Positions 14,603-16,707 of a DNA stretch of 16,707 nucleotides are shown one piece after another. Source of the stretch: JAAYWY01 sp050945275 (GTDB lineage: Bacteria; Bacillota; DTU030; DUMP01); NCBI GenBank assembly GCA_050945275.1, contig JBMNSQ010000028.1:1-16707 (forward strand). Direction: 5' to 3'. The notes under the pieces were generated by a model, which worked only from the letters and a program-made list of their open reading frames with translations, was not told where the DNA came from and ran no database searches. Numbering within the stretch: the first letter of the stretch is position 1; every line of letters starts with the position of its first letter. Made by a program: the position numbers and the translations under genes.

Positions 14603-15388
14603 TTGTTACCGGAAAGAAGGATACTTCAGATTCTTAGCGAATGCGACGGCCGGGTAGGATTGTATGCGGAGGATATTGATTCCGGTGAATGCTTTTCTGT
14701 GAATCCTAAGCGGGTATTTCCATCGGCCAGCACAATTAAAATCCCAATTTTGGCCGCACTCCTCAAAGCAGAAGCCGAGGGGAAGGTAAACCTTGAGGCT
14801 GAGATAACCATTAAATCGGAGAACAGAGTAGCTGGTTGTGGGGTACTCAGTGAGTTAAACCCCGAGCTACGGCTTACGGTCCTGGATGTGGCCACCCTCA
14901 TGATTATACAAAGCGACAATGCAGCCACAAACGAGCTTATTGATTTGGTGGGGATGGAACACGTAAACTTATTCTTGCGAGATTTGGGATTAAAGCACAC
15001 GGTACTGCAACGAAAAATGATGGACAGTGCAGCGGCGAAAGCAGGGCAGGATAACTTTACGTCGGCCGAGGATATGGGCCTGCTGCTACGCATGTTGGTA
15101 AATGGTCAGATAGTGAGCAAAGATGCTTCAGCTAAGATACTCGATATCATGAAGAAGCAGCAATTTCGAAACAAGCTTCCGGCCCTATTGCCGGAGCATG
15201 TGACGATTGCTCATAAAACAGGCGACCTGGATCTGTTGGAACATGATGTGGGTGTGTTTTTCTTGCCTGAGCGTACGTATATCCTAGTTATGATGACGAA
15301 CAAACTGGCATCTAATGCCGCCGGTGTTAGAGCTATCAATGAAGTATCACGGGCTGTTTATGAGGCGTTTACGGTCTGCGACGCGTAG
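14603..15388 (+). CDS. Class A beta-lactamase-like serine hydrolase
   Basis: A 261-residue member of the penicillin-recognising serine hydrolase fold (beta-lactamase2/PF13354-like). The nucleophile motif is S43-T-I-K46 in FPSASTIKIP. The second motif is S104-D105-N106 in IIQSDNAATN, and the third is K205-T-G207 in AHKTGDLD. The omega-loop E-x-x-L-N that supplies the deacylating Glu166 of true class A enzymes is not recognisable; the equivalent stretch reads KMMDSAAAKAGQDNFT. No signal peptide is visible, so it may be cytoplasmic or exported another way. A D,D-peptidase, esterase or amidase role is as likely as resistance. TTG 14603 is preferred because AAGGAGGGG (14589-14597) fits it; GTG 14585 overlaps no such site. 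Confidence 0.82.
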   Translation: MLPERRILQILSECDGRVGLYAEDIDSGECFSVNPKRVFPSASTIKIPILAALLKAEAEGKVNLEAEITIKSENRVAGCGVLSELNPELRLTVLDVATLMIIQSDNAATNELIDLVGMEHVNLFLRDLGLKHTVLQRKMMDSAAAKAGQDNFTSAEDMGLLLRMLVNGQIVSKDASAKILDIMKKQQFRNKLPALLPEHVTIAHKTGDLDLLEHDVGVFFLPERTYILVMMTNKLASNAAGVRAINEVSRAVYEAFTVCDA

Positions 15389-15390
15389 GG

Positions 15391-15520
15391 GCCAGCCTGT
15401 ATCTGAAGGCTGGATTTCGTGCCTGCCAGGATATGGATACCGGGCAACCACAGAGGGTTGCCTCTACCCGAGGGCCGCCTTATGCCAACCTACCGATAGA
15501 GGCTGGCTTTTGTGCCGTCC
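15391..15520 (+). repeat. Pair of related hairpins around a third hairpin
   Basis: Two 37-bp segments (15391-15427 and 15484-15520) align without gaps at 25 of 37 positions. Each is a stem of the type GCCAnCCT...AGGCTGG followed by a T-rich step and GTGCC. The loops differ, but most of the arm sequence is retained. Between them lies a perfect 7-bp stem GGCAACC (15443-15449) / GGTTGCC (15456-15462). This could be a duplicated terminator after the serine hydrolase gene or a structured RNA; I recognise no known riboswitch class. Confidence 0.5.
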
Positions 15521-15522
15521 CG

Positions 15523-15554
15523 AAGACCCCCTAAATTTTCCTTTAGGGGGTCTT
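15523..15554. terminator. Perfect 13-bp hairpin upstream of the ABC-F gene
   Basis: AAGACCCCCTAAA (15523-15535), loop TTTTCC, TTTAGGGGGTCTT (15542-15554). The stem is perfect and GC-rich, but no T run follows on the + strand, so termination there would be weak. A promoter-like TATACT (15559-15564) with an extended TGG in front starts just after the stem. Confidence 0.5.
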
Positions 15555-15564
15555 ATGGTATACT
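15536..15564 (+). promoter_or_regulatory. Probable promoter of the ABC-F gene
   Basis: The -10 box TATACT (15559-15564) is directly preceded by TGG, an extended -10 arrangement. The -35 at 17-bp spacing is poor (TTTTCC, 15536-15541) and lies in the loop of the 13-bp hairpin. Transcription would start near 15571. Confidence 0.45.
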
Positions 15565-15579
15565 AGTTTCGGTTATGTT

Positions 15580-15618
15580 ACGCTATGGTTATGGCGCTAA
15601 CCAGGTAGCGTCTTTTTT
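15580..15618 (+). promoter_or_regulatory. Transcription attenuator in the ABC-F leader
   Basis: CGCTA (15595-15599), loop of 6 nt, TAGCG (15606-15610), then TCTTTTTT: an intrinsic terminator between the promoter and the ribosome binding site. An upstream copy, ACGCTA (15580-15585), can pair with the same 3' arm TAGCGT (15606-15611) and would act as a competing antiterminator. A 7-codon reading frame (15585-15608, MVMALTR) ends inside the 3' arm but lacks a clear ribosome binding site. Confidence 0.5.
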
Positions 15619-15652
15619 AATGTATGAACAGTGGGTCAAAGGAGAGCGGCTT

Positions 15653-16707
15653 ATGGCTGTGCTGCAGGCTGATAAAATAGGAATAGCTTTTGGTGATAAG
15701 CAAATCTTAACAGAGGCTAGTTTAGTTGTTGGGGACAAAGAACGCATCGGCATGGTGGGCCGTAACGGATCGGGCAAATCCACTTTTCTTAATTGTTTAA
15801 CCGGTGAACTTGTACCGGACAGGGGGACAGTATCCATACCCAGTGGTGTTTATTTAGGCTATTTGGAACAGCTTCCTGAGCACAGTCCTGATGCTACTGC
15901 GTGGGATGTGGTTATGGCCAGCTTTGGCCAGATACTAGAGCAGCGGCGTCAGCTGCGGGAACTGGAGCAACAGCTGGCAGCGGGCGGACCGGATTTGGAC
16001 CGGGTGTTGGAGCAATATGCTAAGGTGAGTCATGCTTACGAAATGGCCGACGGCTATGCCTGTGAGGCTACGGCGCGTCGGATTTTATTGGGGCTCGGTT
16101 TTTCCGAAAATCAGTTCAAACAACCGTGGACCGTCTTTAGCGGAGGCGAAAGAACGCGCCTTAATTTGGGATGCTTACTGGCTAAAGAGCCGCGATTGCT
16201 CCTGCTAGATGAACCAACTAATAATTTGGATGTTGATGCGGTTGAGTGGTTGGAGGATTATTTAATTACATACTCTGGTGCTATGTTGGTAGTTTCTCAT
16301 GACCGGATGTTCCTTGACCGGGTATGTACCCGGATTGTGGAACTTAGAGACGGGTGTCTTAAGTCATACCCTGGCAATTACTCTGACTATGTGAAGCTGA
16401 AGAAAGAAGAGGGCATAGCCAATCAGCGTGCCTATGAAAAACAGCAGGCTTATATCAAGAAAACTGAGGATTACATTTTGCGTTTTAAGGCTGGGATTAA
16501 GGCTAAACAGGCACGCGGACGCCAAAGTCAACTTAACCGGCTCAAACGGATAGAGAGGGTCGCGCCCCAGAAGGCAATAAGCCCGGGTCATATAAAGATG
16601 GATCAAGAAAGTGCTGGGGAAGTGGTGGTGCTTAAGAACATTTCCAAATCCTTTGCTGGCCGACAACTGTTTGACCGGGTGAATTTAACTATCTATAAAG
16701 GAACGAG
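15653..16707 (+). CDS. ABC-F family ATPase (5' part; runs past the window end)
   Basis: ABC-F proteins have two ABC domains and no membrane part. They act on ribosomes, either rescuing stalled translation or displacing antibiotics. The visible 351 codons contain the whole first ATPase domain: Walker A G36RNGSGKST, signature SGGERTRL (S163), Walker B LLLLDEPTNNLD (D186, E187) and the H-switch VVSHDR. The interdomain linker follows (YEKQQAYIKKTEDYILRF, then KAGIKAKQARGRQSQLNRL), then the start of domain two. ATG 15653 has AAAGGAGAG (15638-15646). An in-frame ATG at 15575 has no ribosome binding site. The subfamily cannot be fixed, so resistance versus housekeeping remains open. Confidence 0.93.
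   Translation, partial: MAVLQADKIGIAFGDKQILTEASLVVGDKERIGMVGRNGSGKSTFLNCLTGELVPDRGTVSIPSGVYLGYLEQLPEHSPDATAWDVVMASFGQILEQRRQLRELEQQLAAGGPDLDRVLEQYAKVSHAYEMADGYACEATARRILLGLGFSENQFKQPWTVFSGGERTRLNLGCLLAKEPRLLLLDEPTNNLDVDAVEWLEDYLITYSGAMLVVSHDRMFLDRVCTRIVELRDGCLKSYPGNYSDYVKLKKEEGIANQRAYEKQQAYIKKTEDYILRFKAGIKAKQARGRQSQLNRLKRIERVAPQKAISPGHIKMDQESAGEVVVLKNISKSFAGRQLFDRVNLTIYKGT

Noticed and set aside
14626..15093. 155-codon minus-strand frame
   Set aside because: Antisense to the serine hydrolase, whose catalytic motifs fix the true strand.
15391..15520. Known riboswitch (glycine, c-di-GMP, guanidine, T-box and others)
   Set aside because: None of the conserved core motifs of these classes could be matched, so the segment is listed only as paired hairpins.
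15315..15566. 83-codon + strand frame overlapping the end of the serine hydrolase, with repeated GW-x-x-C patterns
   Set aside because: The repeated residues come from the duplicated hairpin DNA. It has no ribosome binding site and covers a structured noncoding stretch.
15575..15652. In-frame upstream ATG giving the ABC-F protein 26 more residues
   Set aside because: No ribosome binding site, almost at the predicted transcription start, and the extension crosses the attenuator hairpin. ATG 15653 has a strong site.

Overview
The window reads as chromosomal DNA of an anaerobic, spore-former-type Firmicute of class Clostridia, roughly half GC. The main evidence is the SCIFF peptide with its radical SAM maturase, a pair nearly confined to Clostridia. 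The Firmicutes ribosome/replication order rpsF-ssb-rpsR ... yybS-gdpP-rplI-dnaB and the AGGAGG-type ribosome binding sites agree. I cannot name the genus.

Layout. (1) 1-1181: a strong sigma-A-type promoter, a structured leader matching the S6:S18 autoregulatory RNA, then rpsF-ssb-rpsR and a terminator. (2) 1186-2848: a promoter, a 51-residue SCIFF precursor gene, an intercistronic hairpin and the scfB maturase. (3) 2896-9293: a tightly packed + strand run of a MazG-like protein, a YybS/DUF2232 membrane protein, the c-di-AMP phosphodiesterase GdpP, L9, the DnaB helicase, a small DnaD-like protein and a DnaC/DnaI-like helicase loader. The last two overlap unusually far. (4) 9374-11129: a COG2509-type FAD oxidoreductase, a REP-like palindrome, tRNA-Lys(TTT) with its own promoter, and a bidirectional terminator. 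(5) 11139-14325: a visibly more AT-rich accessory block. It holds a minus-strand operon for a split DUF318/ArsP-type permease, one half carrying a C-terminal [4Fe-4S] ferredoxin domain. A divergent Crp/Fnr-family regulator follows, with two 16-bp palindromes in the shared control region, then a minus-strand D-Ala-D-Ala ligase-like ATP-grasp gene. (6) 14603-16707: a class A beta-lactamase-like serine hydrolase, a hairpin-rich 264-bp gap, and the first 351 codons of an ABC-F ATPase that runs off the window. Its leader contains an apparent transcription attenuator.

The core half is ordinary housekeeping: translation, replication and c-di-AMP turnover. The most interesting parts are the SCIFF peptide that has lost one of its six cysteines, the permease-ferredoxin/Crp module with its paired operators, the ATP-grasp/serine-hydrolase pair, and the attenuator-like leader of the ABC-F gene. 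No CRISPR array, transposase, phage gene or rRNA was seen.
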